A stretch of DNA of 64,000 bases, from positions 14,436,193 through 14,500,192 of the forward strand of contig NC_091012.1 of assembly GCF_041146395.1 (NCBI RefSeq), read 5' to 3'. Positions within the stretch are counted from its first letter, which is position 1. Every line of letters begins with the position of its first letter. The translations under genes were made by a program, and so were the position numbers. The DNA is from Eulemur rufifrons. Its lineage: Eukaryota; Chordata; Mammalia; Primates; Lemuridae. Below the pieces are notes generated by a model. It saw only the letters and a list, made by a program, of their open reading frames with translations. It searched no databases and was not told the DNA's origin. Shown here piece after piece: positions 33,201 through 47,264 of this stretch.

Positions 33201-36200
33201 CTAGTGTGGTCTGAGAAAATGCATGGTATAATTTCTGTTTTTTTTTAATTTTGGGGGACATTTTTTATGGCTTAGGACATGATCAATCTTAGAGAATGTC
33301 CTCTGAGCTGATGAGCCAAAAGTATTTTTTGGTGTTTTCAGATAGAATGTTCTGTAACTGTCTAGTAGGCCCATATGTTCTGGAGTTTTATTTAAATCCC
33401 TTGTCTTTTTGTTTATTTTCTGTTTGGAGGAGCTGTATAGTTCTGTCAGCAGGGTGTTGAAGTCCCTGGCATTATGGTTGTATTATCTATGATTTTGTTT
33501 AGGTCAAGTAGTTTTAGCAGTATGAATCTGTGTGTTCCTGTATTTGGTGCATAATAAATATTTTAGATTGTTATACCTTCTTGCAGAATTGTTCCATTTG
33601 TCATTATATAATGGCCATCTTTCTCTTTCATTACTTTTGTTGATTTGAAGTCGAAGTTATCTGATATGAGAACTGTTACTCCAGCTTTCTTTGGGTTTCA
33701 ATTAGCATACAATGTTGTCGTTTGACCTTTAGTCTGGATGAGTCCTTGTGGGTTAAATGTGTTTCCTGAAGATAGCAGATACTTACTTGTGTATGTTTAT
33801 GTATTTAGCCAGCGTATGTCTCTTCACTAGGTAGTTAAAACCATTCACATTTATTGAAATATTTGATTAATGTGGTGGATTTCTGTTCATCCTGTTGAGT
33901 TGAATGTTGTTGGTTTGTTTTATCTCTTAAGCCACTGGACTTCTACCTTAGCTCTTGGGTGATTTCATGTTGTTAAGTGTTTATCATGCTGATCTATGAA
34001 TAACGAAGTTCTGAGTACTCCCTGCAGGGAAGGTCTTGTCTTGATGAATTCCCTCAGTGTTCGCATGTCTGAGAAAGACTTTATTTTCACCTCAAGTGAA
34101 ACTTAATTTTGGAAAACACAAACATCCAGTCTGGGTATTATTCTGTTTGAGAAGACCCAATAGGGCCCCAATCCCTTTTGACTTATAGGTCCCAGCTAAG
34201 AGGTCTGCAGTTAGTCTAACAGGGTTTCCTTCGCACGTTACCTGCTCCTTTCACGTTATGGCTCTTAGGAGTATCTCTTTCATGTTTATTTTGGCTAGTC
34301 TGATGACAATGTGTTGTGATATTTTTGTCCCTTGATGAATCTCCAAAGGGTTCTGTGAGCTTCTTGAACCTGGATATGTAGAGTTGTAGCAGGGACATGA
34401 AAATTTTCCTTAATTTTACCCCCAAAATTATCCAACCCTTGTTTATTTTCTCCTTCACCCTCAGGAGTCCCTAAGATTCTTATCTTAGGCCTCTTTACAT
34501 GATCCAATGTATCTTGTAGACTTTGCTCATTCCTCTTATTTCTCTGCTCTATCTCTGTGATTGACTTGTTTAATTGAAAGGTGTTGTTTCAAGTTCTGAG
34601 TTTCTTTCTTCTGCCTGATGTAACCTGTTCTTAAGGCATTCCACTGTGATTTGTAGTTCGTTGAATGAATTTTTCCTTTCCAGAAACTCTGTTTGATTTT
34701 TCTTTAATTCAATATCTTTTGTAAATTTTTCATTCTGTTTTTGCATAGTTTTTGTGGTTTGTGTTGGGATTGCATTTTATCTTGAATTTCATGAAGCTTC
34801 CTTTCTATCAATGTTTGAAATACTTCATAGGTCCTTTCAGTATTCTGTTTTTGGTTGGTATCCATTGCTAGGGAGCTGGTGTTCCCATTTGGGGGTAATG
34901 CTTCACTGTGATTCTTCATACATCCAGAGTCCATTTGCTGGTTCCTTCTCATCTGGAGCAGACTTTGCTTCTTTATTTTGGATTTTTTCTTGTTTAGATA
35001 ATGATATACACAGTTTATTTTCTGAGTTAGTTGGTGCTTGTGAGTGAGAATCAACTACACCCTCTATGATTGAGTAATTGTGTAACAGGCATGTGAGTTT
35101 ATCTCCCTGTAAGTAGATGGTGTTTGCAGGAAGGAAGAAGGTAAACTATTGTTTTTGGATCCTGTGGCCAGCTCTAGCTCCTCAGGAGAAGCCCTCCAAT
35201 ACCCCAGGCATTGGGTGGGGGCCCTGAAACCTCCATGTAAGTCATTTATTTACTACCACAGAAGAGGCAGGTGGGGAATTAGGCTGAGTGAGGTTAGGTT
35301 GGATTATGCTGTCCTACAGTTCCACAAATGCTGTTCACAGATATGTATAGGTTAAAGGTCCATTCCATGCCTCTGGTTCCAGAAGGGGCTGAAGTGACCC
35401 CATTCAACTATATTGTCTTCTCTCTACCCTCAGGAAACTCTGCAAGAGGGACACTTCCCCTTGGGGAACACTGGCAGCTCAAGGAACTTTTGGATCAAGC
35501 TGAACTCTCTATTAAAGTGAGTGGTGTTGCAGGCAGCTTCTATAAGTCAGACGGAGGCGCCAGATGAATTTAGTTACCTTGGGAACCAGTATTTATGCAA
35601 ATTGATTCTCCCTGGTTCAGCAAAATCCAATATGGCAGTTCTTGAGGGTAGGTTTGGAGGGGGAACATTGATAGACCAGTGTTTTCCTTTTCTCCTCCAC
35701 ACCCTCCCAATGGACACAGCCTTTCATTCACTGCCTGATTTTGAAACTGGGACCCTTCCTCAGTGCTTGTCATCTGTTGACTTTGCTATTAGCAGGCAGA
35801 TGCACCAAGTACCTGTCAATGGGAAGATCACAAGCTGAGGCCACACTGCTGGAGCTAGGTGAAAATGCACCCGTGGCACTGAGAGCTGGGCATCTCAGCA
35901 CAGAGAATTCCAGCATCAGCTATGGTGGCGAGAACGGGCCATGGTCTTCCTGTAACACTCTCAGGAAACTTGACTGCCAGTCAAACCTCCTCCTCTCTGA
36001 GTTGCAGCACCAGGTACACTTTCCAAGGCAGGCTTGGCTGGTAGTTTGCACCCCATTGCCAAAGGCATGCTCAGTCACTCAGTGCAACTTTTGCTGGAAG
36101 TGTGCTACCCGTTACCCAAAGCAGGCTTAGTCACTCAGTGCAAGGTGCTTTGGTAGTTGCTATGGGGTGAGTGTGGGGTCACACAGCTATGAGAACCTTA

Positions 36201-36620
36201 AGCCAAAATTACTTCCTGGGATGCCAGGAGTGTATCAGATGCAGAAGATGGGGTGTCCAGGTGTAGTGATGCTGCCTCTCTTGTTGCTCATAGCACATTC
36301 ACATGGCATGAGAGACATGCATCCTATTGCAGGCCTGAGGCACCTGAGTGGGGGAGGTCAAAATCCCTTACTTTTTCCCTGGGCTCCAGAAGTTCTGTGA
36401 TTTTATTTGTGCCAGTTCGTATCTTCTATCCTCCTCTCTTCTCAGCTGCTCATTACCTGCTCTTATTGTCCTGGAATCCACTTATTTCAGACTCTATGGT
36501 CCACTGCTGACCAGGAATCATCCTCCACTCCCATCTGTTGAATTCTCAACTGTTCTACCTGAAAGGTCCGACCAAGCCTTGGTTCTCGTCAGCCATCCTG
36601 AAGTCTCCTTACATGATTAT
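30225..36620 (-). mobile_element. Near full-length old L1, minus strand
   Basis: Read on the minus strand, the element starts near 36,610 with a GATGGCTGAC leader sequence and has a GC-richer 5'UTR to about 35,060. An ORF1 remnant follows (coiled-coil part near 34,704-35,054; RRM-like part with RPKIRILGTPEGEGENKQG at 34,300-34,507). ORF2 runs from about 34.1 kb to 30.56 kb and includes the TTRYIKSTS-like, MRKTPKTITETTKISRWDLI and TMEYYSA remnants. The 3'UTR ends in a short A-tail at about 30,226. Both ORFs are full of stops and frameshifts, so it is inactive. It shares the 3'UTR layout of the younger copies but is more diverged. No clear target duplication was found. Confidence 0.85.
35990..36170 (-). 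repeat. Repeated units in the 5'UTR of the old L1
   Basis: The phrase TCAGTCACTCAGTGCAA with nearby TTTGCACCCCATTGCC-like sequence recurs at about 36,073 and 36,130, with a related partial copy at each side. The spacing is roughly 60-75 bases. This is consistent with internal 5'UTR repetition in this L1. Confidence 0.6.
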
Positions 36621-39035
36621 TTCTCTCACACAAATATAATATACATTCACCAATAAAGAGCTGCTGAAATTACAATTTTTATGACTACTCACCTAGTCAA
36701 GATAAAAAAATTATAGACCACAAACCAAGAAAACAAGCAAGTTTGAAACACACTAGACATAATTTTTACTCATACCGGCAAGCAAACACATACAGAATTA
36801 TTTTAGCAATGGCTAAATTGCTAATTCCAATTTAAATAGTAACTCATACTGAGTTAAAGGGAGCAGAGTTCAATATTGTCACACAAAATTACAATACATA
36901 GGTAAAAACAAAGATAAAATTAACTGAACTTATCACAAGATTTCAGGGAATACAGAGGATTCACAAAACCTGTTCCACAGCAACAAAAAACATAAATCTC
37001 CAGGAATCAATGCTTAAGAAATGGAGATATTTGCAGTATCTGAAAAACATTAAAAATAATCATCTGAAACATCCCCTACAAACAAAAGGAAACACAGACA
37101 ACAAAATCTGCAAAATGATGCCTGAAGAAACTGAGATATTAACAGACATAAAAACTATAACAAGAACCCAACACAAATTGTGGATCTGAAAAATACAATA
37201 ACTGAGTTGAAAAATTCTCTAGAGAATCACAGAAGCACACTTAATGAAGCAGAAGAATCAGAAAGTTGAAGACATTTCATTTATAAATATTGAGTCATGG
37301 AAGCAACATTTTAAAAGGGAGACAACTGAAGGTGGAGTATGGGACTCTTGGACACAATCAGGTAGACCAATATATCTAAGAAAGATTCCTAGAAGAAGAA
37401 TATAGTGGGAAAATGGCAGAAAGATTATTTGGAGAATAAGGCAGCTAAGGATTTTCTAAATTCCAGAGTGATAAAAAAAATACTACCAACTAAGAAGGCT
37501 TCCTCTGGGAAATATTTTTTTCAAAAACAAGAGAAAAATTAAAGATTTTCCAAGTTAAGCAAAAGTCAGTGGTGTTCATCACCACATGAATAGGCCAGAA
37601 GAAAGGTAAAGGAAGTCCACTGTGATGAAAAATAAAATGATGTTGGGTAGCATTATAAACACTTAAAAACATAAAGCTCTGTGTTAAAGATAAATCTATA
37701 AACAGATATAGAATTCTATATGATCATGATGGTTCATAAACCCTCATAATAATTCTATAGAATTAAAAAAAAAACTGAAGGCATAAATGTGCAAAAAGCT
37801 GTTCTAATATATACAATATAAAAGGTATAATTTGTGACGTTAATAAGAACATGTGGCACTTTAAGGCGTATAGGTTTTTTATTCACTTGAAGTGAAGCTG
37901 TTATGAGATTAAGATATATTGTTATAACATAGAGATTATTTAGGTAGTCTCCATTTCCTAATGTGGTCACAAACAGAATGCCTGTAGAAGGTATGCAAAA
38001 GTAAATGGGAAAGCAAGCAAAGCATGTCACTTCCAAATCAAGGAAACAAAAATAAAGAGAATAAGACAGGCAGTGAGGAACCATGTATTTACAGGGCACA
38101 TGGGAAAGAATTAACAAATTTCAATGGTAACTTCATATCCTTTAGAAGTTACTTTAAATATAAGTGGTTTAAATTCTCTAATGAAAAATAAGATGACTTT
38201 ATCAATTAAAAACAAACAGTGTCCTACAATATGCCACCTACAAAAGCCTTCCCTTAGCTCTGAAAAGTCAAATTGGTTGAATGTAATTGTAAAAATAAAT
38301 GTATGTAAATAATTAGAGGAGGATATTTTGGCCATAATTAAAGGAAATACACTTTAAGTCAAAAACCATGAGAAGAGACAAAGACTGTTATAATATAATG
38401 ATAAAACGGGTCATTCAGCAGAAATCTATAGCACAGAATACACATAGAAGATATATATGCAATGCACATATTTTATCATAGATATTTTTAAATATATATT
38501 ATATACATCATGGCTTCTAAACATGTTAAGCAAATATAAACAAAAGTGTGGACAGAAGTGTTGCAAGAAACACCTAGCAACACACTAATTATAGGAGACT
38601 TGGAGACCTCACTTTCAATGATGAATACAAAAATTTGATAGAAGATCAATAAGAAACAGATAATAGGAAAAACATTATAGACCAGTTAGATGTGAAAGAT
38701 ATTTACAGAGCTCTTCAGTCAAAGATAGCACAATACACAATAGTTTCAATCAGACATGGCAAATGCTGTTAGGACACTTAAGTCTTATCAACTTGAAGAA
38801 GGCTAAAAATATATAATATATATTTTTTGGCAAAAATGAAGTGGACCTAGAAATCAAAAGCAAAAGATAAACTGGCTAATACAAAAATATGTCAAAATTA
38901 AACACACTCTTAAATGTATTCATGCTCAATGGTCAGATGATTTAAAATTGTTCAGATGTCAATAGTATCCACAGTAATATACAAATTTAATGCAATGTTA
39001 ATAAGTTCCAATCATACTTGATCTGGAGTTATATA

Positions 39036-39350
39036 AAGGAGTTGGAACCCATTCTACTAAGTGAAGTATCCCAAGAATGGAAAAATAAGCACCACATGTA
39101 CTCACCAGCAAATTGGTTTCCCTGATCATCACCTAAGTGCACATTTGGGAATAACACCAATTGGGTGTCGGGCAGATGAGGGGGTGGCAGGAGGGGATGG
39201 GGTGTATACCTAAATAATGAGTGTGATGCACACTGTCTGGGTAATGGACATGCTTGAAGCTCTGACGGGGGGGTAGGGAGGGATGGGCAACATACATAAC
39301 CTAAATTTTGTACCCCCATAATAAGCTGAAATAAAAAAAAATAAATAAAA
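39036..39350 (+). mobile_element. 5'-truncated younger L1 3' end
   Basis: The last codons of ORF2 (from GGAGTTGGAACCCATTCTAC) and the whole 3'UTR with the G-rich tract are present. The tail is AAATAAAAAAAAATAAATAAA. It is inserted in old L1 sequence. Confidence 0.88.
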
Positions 39351-39458
39351 TAAATTCTAAAATGTATTGGAACAATAAACAGTCAGACTGTTTTAGAAAA
39401 TAAAAACAAAAAGACATTGCACTTCTTGATTTGAAAACAAATCTTCAGGAATAAAAAC

Positions 39459-39862
39459 AACATGCTATATCACCATTGTTTCCTATAGCTGAGTAGTACT
39501 CCATGGTATACATATACCACATTTTATTAATCCACTCATGTATTGATGGGCAATTGAGTTGGAACCCATTCTCCTAAGTGAAGTATCCCAAGAATGGAAA
39601 AATAAGCACCACATGTACTCACTGTCAAATCGTTTTCACTGATCATCACCTAAGAGCACATTCAGGAATAACATTGATCGGGTGTCGGGCAGACGTGGGT
39701 CGGGGAGGGGATGGGTGTATACATACATAATGAGTGCAATACACACTATCTGGGGAATGGGCAGGCTTGAAGCTCTGACTCAGGGGGTGTCAGGGGGTAT
39801 GGGCAATATACATAGCCTAAACTTTTCTACCCTCATAATAAGCTGAAATAAAAAAAGAGAAA
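39459..39862 (+). mobile_element. Second L1 with 5' inversion
   Basis: The left 95 bases (39,459-39,554) are L1 ORF2 end in reverse orientation: the complement of the ATGGTATATG/TACTACTCAGC segment and of ACAATGGTGATATAGC. From about 39,555 the sequence switches to forward L1 (GAGTTGGAACCCATTCTCC onward) and runs through the 3'UTR to an A-tail near 39,860. This is the twin-priming arrangement on a smaller scale. An AACAACATG / GAAACACATG pair may be an imperfect target duplication. Confidence 0.82.
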
Positions 39863-40459
39863 CACATGTATAAAACTCTTAGAAGAAAATAAAGGGGAAA
39901 GATCATGATATTGGTCCTGGCACTGTTTTAGTAGATGTAATATCAGATGCATAAGCAATAAAAATGAAGAAAAGAAAAATGGGATTGCATCAAACTTCGA
40001 AATTTCTGCACAAAGAAAAGACTAAGTGGAGTAAAAATGCTTCCTACAAAATGGATAAAAATAGATGCAAATCACATATTTGATAGGGGTTAACATCATG
40101 AAGATATAAACAATGACTAAAATTCAACAACAAAAATTGTATAGCTTGATTGAAAAATGGACAATGGATTGATCTGGCATTTCTGCAAAGAAGAAATACA
40201 AATGGACAAACAAAATTTGAAAGGATTCTGAAAATTGTTAATCTTTACAAAAATGCAAAGCGAAATCACAATGAGATATCACCTCATATTCATTACATTG
40301 AGAGCTTTTAAATAAATAAATATATATACAAATACATACATACATACATATGGTGAGAATGTAGACAAATTGAAATGCTGTCATGTTATTCTGAACCTTT
40401 GATTCTAAAATTATAAAAAATTGAAACAGAACAGATCAGAAATTAAAAATATATAAGGA

Positions 40460-42640
40460 GACTAAACTCAGCAATATGGTGGGAGGTGAAGGATCCACTT
40501 GTATTTTTCCAAACAACAACAAAACCTTGGTGGCCATCCATGGAAAATTACACTTATCTGAATTTGGGGACTTAAATAGGTCATTAAACCCTAGTGGAAC
40601 CATAGATCCTGGAGGGTCATTTTGAATATTCAGGCTCTCATTCAGGTGCCAAAATTAAGGACCCATTGTCATGACTACAGATTACATCATGAGTCAACCA
40701 ACCTGGATACATGGAGTCTCTAACTGTTTCCTGCGACAAAGTTGCAGTGGTGCTGCTCATCCAGGGACTTTGGGAGAAACACACCTATCTGCAGTCATGG
40801 AGGCAGACCTGAATAATTTGGTCTTACTGTCATCTGAAAAGCAGACCTGTGACTCTGCTACAGCTGTCTCAACTACAGTCCATGGCCAGTTTTTTCAGTG
40901 CATAGATCCACACAGAGACCTGAAGGGAAACTTCCAAGGTACTCATTGGGAGCCGCACCCACGCACACAGCTGGTATCAGCCCCACCATATGCAGATTCA
41001 ACTGCACAAACATACGCTAGTATGTATCATAGAGATCAAAATCCTGAAGGTAACCAGCTTACCCAGAAACAAGAGAGGATTGAAAACCACGCAGGCCCTT
41101 CAGAACTGGCCCATCAAATGCAGACTCCACTGCAGAGCAAGGGGCAGCCTTGTGACCTAGATACAGCAACTCTTCATTGAAAACCCAGTGGACATACCTT
41201 TAGCTCAAGTACCCAAAAGGAAACATCTTCACCTTCCAAAACAAGCTTATAAAAACTGGAAAAGCTATTTAATCCTTCACATACACAGATACCAATATAA
41301 GGATAATGTGCAACCACTCTTAATGCTTCTATTTTATGATATTACTACAAGACCTAAGCAGAAAAACTAGGCAAGAACATGACAAGAATCCACTCAAATT
41401 AGACAGGGGAAAGTAAAAATAACAGTGTTTGCAGATGGCATTATCTTATATATCAAAAACCATAAAGAAGACAGTAAAAAAACCCTTATAAAGTAATAAA
41501 ACCACTCAGTTAAGTCACAGGATATAAAGTTTACATTCAAACATCAGTTGATTTTCTACACACTAATAAACTATCCAATAAAAAAGGAAAACACTCTCAG
41601 CAATCTATTCTCTTGATGTTATTGTAACTAAGAAATAAATTTAACCAAAGTAGTAAAAAAAAACAACTTTACATTGAGTACTATAAGATATTAATAAAAG
41701 AAGTTGAAGATGACATGAGTAAATAGAAAGATATTATTCAAAACAATGTATAGATTCAATGCACTCCCTATCAAAATTCCAGGGGCATTACTCACAGTAT
41801 TAACAAACAAATCCTCACATTTGGATGATATCTCATGTAACTTTGATGAGCCAGAAAAATATTGAGAAAGAAGAAAAAAAGGTTCTGGCATCACACTTTC
41901 TGGTTTCAAACTATATTTCAAGGTGATAGTAATAAAAACAAAATATGCATATAAAACCAACACAAAAAACAATGGAACAGAATGGAGAGCTCAGAAATAA
42001 ACTGAAGTATATAAAGTCAACCAGCCTTTACCTAAGGCACTAGCAATGCACAATGCATAAATTATGGTCTGTTCAATGCTTGTTGCTGGAAAACTGGATA
42101 CCCACAAACAAATGAATAAAAATAGGCTATTTTTCTTACATGATATTCAAAAAATAACTCCAGATGTAATAAAGATTTAAATGGGAGGCATAAAATTCTT
42201 TTATGAAGGTAACATGAAGAGTAACTCAGCATCACCAAAATATCATGCAAACACAAATCAAAATTATCATAAGGTATCACCTCACAACTTTTAAAATGGC
42301 TAATGTCCAAAAAAAGAGACATAACAAGTGTGGGTAAAGTGTGCAGAAAAGCAATCCCTGTACAATTATTGATTGTTAACCTGTAATATCATCAGAGATT
42401 TGTTTAAATATGTAAATAATAGAACTGCCTTATCATTCATCAATTCTAATTATGAGTATAACCAAAGGTGTAAAATGAGTATCTCAAGAAAATTCTTTAC
42501 TCCCATGTATACTGCAGCAATACTTACAATGTATACAATAAATATATACAGTTATGCATTTCTTATTTGTGGAAAAATTTACCAGTTAAACACACACACA
42601 CAAATATATATACACACATGCACACATATATATGAATGAC
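40460..42640 (+). mobile_element. L1 (L1MA/L1PB-like) 5' leader and ORF2 fragment
   Basis: 40,460-41,200 resembles an old primate L1 leader (an ACTCAGCAATATGGTGG start and a CTCATCCAGGGACT phrase). It contains a 169-codon open frame at 40,671-41,180 that I do not recognise as a host protein. 41,390-42,340 is degenerate ORF2, including the GCAGATGGCATTATC (RT active-site region, ADD changed) and TAGATTCAATGCACTCCC landmarks. 42,580-42,640 is a CA/TA-rich simple repeat. ORF1 is not seen, so the copy is internally deleted or two elements abut. Confidence 0.55.
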
Positions 42641-43130
42641 AATTTCCTGATAGTACTAAATAGTGGAAAATTATGGAATAGAAATATAAAATATAATGTA
42701 TCAATTGGGAGTATGAATATATTCAGCAATTTGAAGCACTCAAGGAGACAGTATATTTAAGAATTCTATGAGGTGAGTAGGGAAAATAAACTATATTACA
42801 GTTTGGGAATCTGGTTACTATAAAGTTGAAATTTTACTCTTATTTTATACTAGAAAAAACAATATACATAAAAAAAGAAAAAAGGATATTTCAAAGTGAA
42901 ATACCATTAGATGTTCTTAGGTTTAGGAACAGGCCATGCATTTGTATAAAATTAATGAGTCTGAATTTCTGTAGGATTGCCTCTGAAACCTTAGAATTGT
43001 GAATCATGATGCAGAAAATATGAAACATCTGTCCCTAGTGTTTCTAGCATTACTGAAGCAAATCACAATTTCTCCACTATTCCCTTTTACACATTTCAAA
43101 AATGAGGCAACAAAAGGAACTTCAAAAATG

Positions 43131-43424
43131 GAGCTGGGCATGGTGGATCACAACTGTAATCCCAGCACTTTGGGAAGCCAAGAAAGGAGGATTAGTTGAG
43201 GTCAGGATCTTGAAACCAGCCCCAGGCACATAATGAGACTCCATTTTAACAAAAATAATAATAATAGGAATAAATCAGCTGGCCATGGTGGCTCATGCCC
43301 ATAGTCCTAGGTACCTGTAAGATTGAGGTAGTAGGATCCCTAGAGCCCAGAAGTTTCAGTTTGCAGAGAGGTATGATCAACCACTGTACTCCAGATGGGG
43401 CAGCAAAGCAAAACGCTGTCAAAA
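43131..43424 (+). mobile_element. Old Alu (AluJ-like), diverged
   Basis: A dimeric Alu beginning GAGCTGGGCATGGTGG and ending AACGCTGTCAAAAG, with many differences from the younger copies and a short or eroded tail. The paralogous site near 9,285 (unit A) reads straight through without it. Confidence 0.85.
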
Positions 43425-43763
43425 GATGCTTTAATGTAGAGGTCTTCAGAATATGTACAGATATTCCTATATCTCCCCCAACAATAGAAGTGTTTACAGA
43501 TAACGTAGTCCCTTATAAGCCATGACAAGAACTTTAGCTCTCACTGAATTCTAAGGAAGATCACTGTAGGGGTACAGTTCTTAGAGAGTTTAAGAGCATG
43601 GGACAGAAGATGTCCTTCTGTAAGAGAAAGAGAAACATACTCAGGCTTCTCAAAAAACATTTCCAATAGAGCAGAGCATTCCAAACCACGTTTTTATATC
43701 TGCCTTTCTCCTTGAGCTTTGGCTCTGTAACACTTGTTATCTGCTTTACTGAATCTCACCTAC

Positions 43764-43857
43764 CTGGATATTTAGCTGTTTCCTCTTTCTTCATAATCCA
43801 GGGCTCTATCCTTTGCTCCAGACATGTGATCAATCTCTGGCTTTGAGACAGTAAGAC
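43764..43857 (-). pseudogene. KRAB-B exon of unit B with frameshift
   Basis: A CAG acceptor at 43,858-43,860 and a GTAGGT donor at 43,758-43,763 bound a 94-base exon. It reads LTVSKP, then an extra base where the family has CCAGACCTGATC shifts the frame. Ignoring the extra base, the exon continues as LITCLEQRIEPW and on to MKKEETAKYP. A further 3 bases are absent near the end. In the shifted frame a TAA follows within the exon. A KRAB-A/KRAB-B/finger transcript would therefore end here. Skipping this exon would restore the phase but then meets the TGA at codon 7 of the finger exon. Confidence 0.82.
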
Positions 43858-44297
43858 CTGTTTTATTAGAAAGAATTCACATGACTCTTGCTGAAGACTC
43901 TCTAGTTAGTAATCTTACAAGTACTATACTTATGGACAGAATATTATGGAAGATTTTAGAAAACTGTTTTCCAAAATATTGTTTTCTTACAGACAATGTA
44001 GAATGATAAGAAATTATTCCAAATTTATGGCTCCAGAGCACCAATTCCCACTAGCACCAAATAAAAAATAAGTGGTGGAAATTGTATTCTAAGGTGCAGG
44101 CAACAATTATATACCCTGATTTCTAGAGGAACCACTAATCTAGAGTGAAGTATACAAATCAGCTCAAGAAAGGAAAAGGTTCATAAGATGAGACATCTAG
44201 TGATTTTATTTTCTACACCAAAATCCTTCAAATTTTCTTTAAAAGCAGGGATATAAAATTCATTCATGTAAAGTGGAAACTTCCAAGAAATAATCTA

Positions 44298-44609
<312 letters not shown>

Positions 44610-44729
44610 TTAGCACAGTGATATTGTTGAACATATTCTCTAATTCTCAGAAATGAAGATCATATAACATGTATGAAACTAGTGTGCATATGATACTGTA
44701 ATGCATGATAAAGTATTTAATATAAAATT

Positions 44730-45089
44730 AAGGGCCTTGGCTGGGCGCAGTGGCTCACGCCTCTAATCCTAGCACTCTGAGAGGCTGAGGCGGGCAGATT
44801 TTTTGAGCTCAGGAGTTTGAGACCAGCCTGACAAGACCGATACCCCGTCTCTACTAAAAATAGAAAGAAATTATATAGACAGCTAAAAATATATATAGAA
44901 AAATTATCTGGGCATGGTGGCACATGCCTGTAGTACCAGCTACTCAGGAAGCTGAGGCATTGAGCCCAGGAGTTTGAGGTTGCTGTGAGCTAGGCTGATG
45001 CCATGACACCCTATCCTGGGCAACAGAGTGAGACTCTGTCTCCAAAAAAATAAAAAATACATAAATAAATAAAATAAAACAAAGGGCCT
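44730..45089 (+). mobile_element. Alu (lemur-type), 8-bp TSD, in unit B only
   Basis: The Alu starts at 44,739 (GGCTGGGCGCAGTGG) and ends in an A-rich, AAATAAAT-patterned tail at about 45,080. AAGGGCCT flanks it at 44,730-44,737 and 45,082-45,089. The paralogous site near 12,537-12,547 is empty. About a dozen bases of the right arm are deleted relative to the other copies. Confidence 0.9.
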
Positions 45090-47264
45090 CAACACAGAAA
45101 TATAAATTTATGTGTGCTATATTTACATCATATGAAATAAGTTGTGCATATTTCTCACACACAGAAACAGTGAGTTAGAAGGTATCACCCAATTTTCACG
45201 TGTACAGTAATGAACTGGAGATCTTGTTAAAATACAGATTCTAATTCAGGAGATCTTTGGTGGGGTCTGAGTCTCTGCATTTCACATAATATAACCAGTG
45301 AAGCCAGTGCTTCTAACCTAAGGACAGTATTTTGTCAACATTCAGTAACTGGAAGACTTTAAATTTATCTCACTTCATCTGACCAGAAGACAAAGATAAG
45401 AGCCTTCATTTTCCAAGCAAGCTATAAAAAGAAAGGGGAGCTTCCAGTGTAACTGTGATGGTTCATGCACATCAGTCAGTAAATCTCCAAAGAACACTTA
45501 ATAATAAAGAAAAAAACAATTAAATTTACATTGGATGAATCTGTCAGAGAGCACCTTAACCAAGTGAATGAAATTAACATCAACTGTAGTGGGACAAATT
45601 GGTATTAGGCACCATTGCACAGAGGATAAAAAAAATCACTGCTGGGATGGTAGTGCCCAACAATATGTAACCATGAAGAATCATCAGTTTTATGCAAAGT
45701 TCAAGTTATAGATATTTCCCATGTTTTTTCATCTTTAATACTGTATGTAAATACTTTTGCATTATACAGAGCAAGTCTTCTATTTTTTATTTTTCCAGAA
45801 TTTTCTTGTTATCCTAGGCAATCAATGCTATCCTCTTTCTGCATTTTCCAAATACTATTTCACATAGAGCCGATGAAAACATCCAAATCAAACCTTGAGA
45901 GTACATGTTCCCCTTCTTCACTCAAATACAAAGACCCTATCCCATCCCCAATAGGAATATCAGATATCCACACTATTATAAGTTGACCTGTCCCAATGGG
46001 AACATTTTTAATATTACATATCACACATTTATTATGAAACTTGAATATTTTATTAAGAAGCGTGGGTGAAGAGAATGTAGAGCAGGTTTTATCATATAGG
46101 GAGGAAGGATTTTCCAGGGCTCTTTGACCATCCTAAGAAGAAATGGAAAAAAAATGTAGTGGGAAAAAACTCATTAGGCATAAACATCAGAAGTAAAGAA
46201 GTAAAGGCTTACAAGTTCTAAAAATTGAAGTTCTGCATGACATTCCAAGAGGAACAGTGGACACAGCCCCTAACCTGGGACACACTTACCTGAAAACCAG
46301 CCATTTCTCCTTCTCCTTCTCCTCCTACTCTGAAATTTCTTTTCAGGTGAGACTGTGTAGAACAATTAGAATTGCATCTTGAGACTATGCCCTGAAAGGA
46401 GTTAGCACAATCTCTTAAACTGTTTACACAGCATCCACAAGCAGGAGGACCACAAAATGCAGAAAAGGCTACACTCACTGGTTCTTAGTCACAGGAAACA
46501 GTCAGGTCTGATGTTTCCTGATGGAGATTAAAATGTGAGATTCTCCTGTCTTTCCCTTGGTGACCTCCCCCTGCCACATGTGCCAGGACTTTCTGTTACA
46601 GCAGTGGGAATCTGGACCACACTGATCTGCCCCTACCAAACCCAAAGCAGCAGGCCCTGTGACTTCTCTCTGGAACAGTCTAAACTCAGTCTCATGAATG
46701 TATTTGGGAGTTCTAATTCTTAACCCTGGCATCAAATTAGAATTATTTGGGGCACAATTAAAACCACATGGATGTTCCCACCCAGCCCAAGAGACAGGTG
46801 ATGGTGTTTCTTTCAAGCTAGCCAGATAATCCTAATTGAAAGCCTGAGCTGAGAGGCAATTACTTAAAAATTGTCTCTGAACCATCAATGTGAATAGAAA
46901 TCATGTGGTATTGTTGGCCTCACTCTAAGAAATGTGATCTGCTGGTGTGGAAGGGGGACATTAATTGGCTTCTTTGTCAAGTCCAGTTTTAGTGCTGATG
47001 TTGCTCAACCTAGATCCATTATTAGTAGCACTCAGCTAGAGACAGCAAGCACAGCATACAGAATATCTTATGTCCAACAGTCATCACAACATAGATACTT
47101 ATTTTCCAAAGTGAAGACCAGCATAATGCAATGTCTACTGAGCATGTAGTATGTGCTTATAAGTATGGTATGCTGCACTGAGAAGAAGTCTTTACATTGT
47201 GTGACTTAATCCTTATAATACCAGAAAAGGTGAGTATAAAAAAGTGAGTACAGAAAAATTTAGA

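Larger units (their letters stand above)
36650..40455 (+). mobile_element. Old L1M sequence (ORF1-like and ORF2 endonuclease-like), interrupted
   Basis: Plus-strand L1M-like DNA: an ORF1-like lysine- and glutamate-rich part at about 36,950-37,650, an endonuclease-like part at about 38,330-39,000, and ORF2 pieces at 39,860-40,455. All are heavily mutated. Two younger L1 tails are inserted at 39,036-39,345 and 39,459-39,860. Confidence 0.55.

Noticed and set aside
34754..36656. Several plus-strand frames of 80-129 codons
   Set aside because: They are antisense to ORF1 and the 5'UTR of the minus-strand L1 (30.2-36.6 kb).
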